Assembly (NCBI GenBank): GCA_963850345.1
Contig: CAWKKW010000005.1
Span: forward strand, 310,001 to 374,000
Direction: 5' to 3'
DNA: 64,000 nucleotides
From: CAWKKW01 sp963850345
GTDB taxonomy: Bacteria > Acidobacteriota > Terriglobia > Terriglobales > Acidobacteriaceae
Shown: positions 63,643-64,000 of the stretch, piece after piece
Layout: each line of letters begins with the position of its first letter
Numbering within the stretch: the stretch's first letter is position 1
Notes under the pieces: generated by a model
What the model was told of the DNA's origin: nothing
Seen by the model: the letters and a program-made list of their open reading frames with translations, nothing else
The model's database searches: none
Translations under genes and position numbers: made by a program

Positions 63643-64000
63643 ATGAACTTTTCTTCGCTACCGGCTGAGGAACTGGCGCGTATCTGTGCGGAAGGCGGAG
63701 CGCGCGAAGCTTGGGAAGAGTTCGTTCAACGATTCAATCCTCTCATCGCAAGAGTCGTGATTCGTACCGCGCGTCGCTGGGTCCAGCCTTCACGTCAACT
63801 CCTCGACGACCTGGTACAAGATACCTATCTCAAGCTATGTGCCGATAACTGTCGCTTGCTGCGAACCTTTGAAGCTCGACAGCCGGACGCCATCTACGGA
63901 TACCTGAAAACGGTCGCCGCGAACGTCGTACACGATCATTTCAAAGCCGCGCATGCGGTGAAGAGAGGTTCGGGGACTGCTGCGGTTCAGGACAGGCCGG
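63643..64000 (+). CDS. ECF-type RNA polymerase sigma factor (partial, cut by window end)
   Basis: Open from ATG 63643 to the last base without a stop, so the gene continues beyond the window. Residues read MNFSSLPAEELARICAEGGA, REAWEEFVQRFNPLIARVVI, RTARRWVQPSRQLLDDLVQD and TYLKLCADNCRLLRTFEARQ. This is sigma region 2, with DDLVQDTYLKL as the 2.2 core-binding helix and IYGYLKTVAANVVHDHFKAAHA as regions 2.3-2.4. Region 4 lies outside. Family assignment is firm; the subgroup (acidobacterial ECF near a secreted gene cluster) is not. Divergent from the small secreted gene at 63481. Confidence 0.85.
   Translation, partial: MNFSSLPAEELARICAEGGAREAWEEFVQRFNPLIARVVIRTARRWVQPSRQLLDDLVQDTYLKLCADNCRLLRTFEARQPDAIYGYLKTVAANVVHDHFKAAHAVKRGSGTAAVQDRP

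Noticed and set aside
1..64000. CRISPR arrays, rRNA, prophage structural genes
   Set aside because: No regularly spaced identical repeats, no rRNA-like segments and no capsid, tail or terminase motifs were seen; only integrase relics exist.

Overview
The window looks like an accessory stretch of an acidobacterial chromosome (class Terriglobia type). There is no rRNA or tRNA to prove this. The inference rests on gene content: an Oar-like TonB-dependent receptor with an N-terminal carboxypeptidase-regulatory domain, PadR regulators paired with membrane proteins including a decayed ADOP-type permease, a DUF4331/TPR/NicO operon, CadC-like winged-helix TPR regulators, Tat-exported glycosidases and WYL/DinB pairs. 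Intact genes alternate with an unusually high density of broken ones and with insertion-sequence debris.

Layout. 1-19 kb: IS110 remnant; DinB/WYL divergent pair; secreted alpha/beta-hydrolase-TPR protein flanked by two copies of a 137-bp repeat; PadR plus HAAS-type membrane protein; frameshifted acyltransferase-3; intact IS110 transposase; methyltransferase; integrase remnant; divergent TetR/serine hydrolase; a graveyard (PadR end, ADOP start, IS end, DUF1624 fragment); frameshifted secreted protein; cupin; CadC-like TPR regulator; second integrase remnant. 19.7-25.1 kb (minus strand): a lanthipeptide-type RiPP locus with precursor, APH-fold kinase and a HopA1 domain fused to a LanC cyclase, followed upstream by a separate lectin/proline-rich gene pair. 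26-30 kb: FAD monooxygenase, secreted propeller protein, CsbD-like protein. 31.2-38.2 kb: DUF4331 / duplicated TPR protein / fused NicO metal transporter operon. 38.2-47 kb: SRAP, amidohydrolase, response-regulator, glycosyltransferase and AAC(3) fragments, a MITE-like element, two DoxX-like genes and a Tat-exported beta-helix protein. 47-58 kb: carbohydrate locus with a broken GH36, MocA-type oxidoreductase, Rieske protein and amidohydrolase on the minus strand, diverging from an Oar-like receptor and an intact GH36. 58-64 kb: broken esterase, chimeric ORF, RDD and secreted hypothetical genes, and the start of an ECF sigma factor cut by the window end.

The most interesting item is the RiPP locus. 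Kinase-like, HopA1-like and LanC parts match the class V lanthipeptide logic, but here HopA1 and LanC sit on one polypeptide, and the precursor has a large conserved leader followed by a Cys-Pro-Thr repeat core. Both the precursor and the HopA1-LanC gene carry a single-base frameshift in this sequence, so the cluster is either newly inactivated or affected by sequence errors.

The second theme is decay. At least ten genes are frameshifted, truncated or joined to unrelated fragments, and several repeat families (137 bp, 166 bp, IS ends with doubled subunits) mark the rearrangement points. The large intact genes, some with six-base homopolymers, argue that much of the decay is real.
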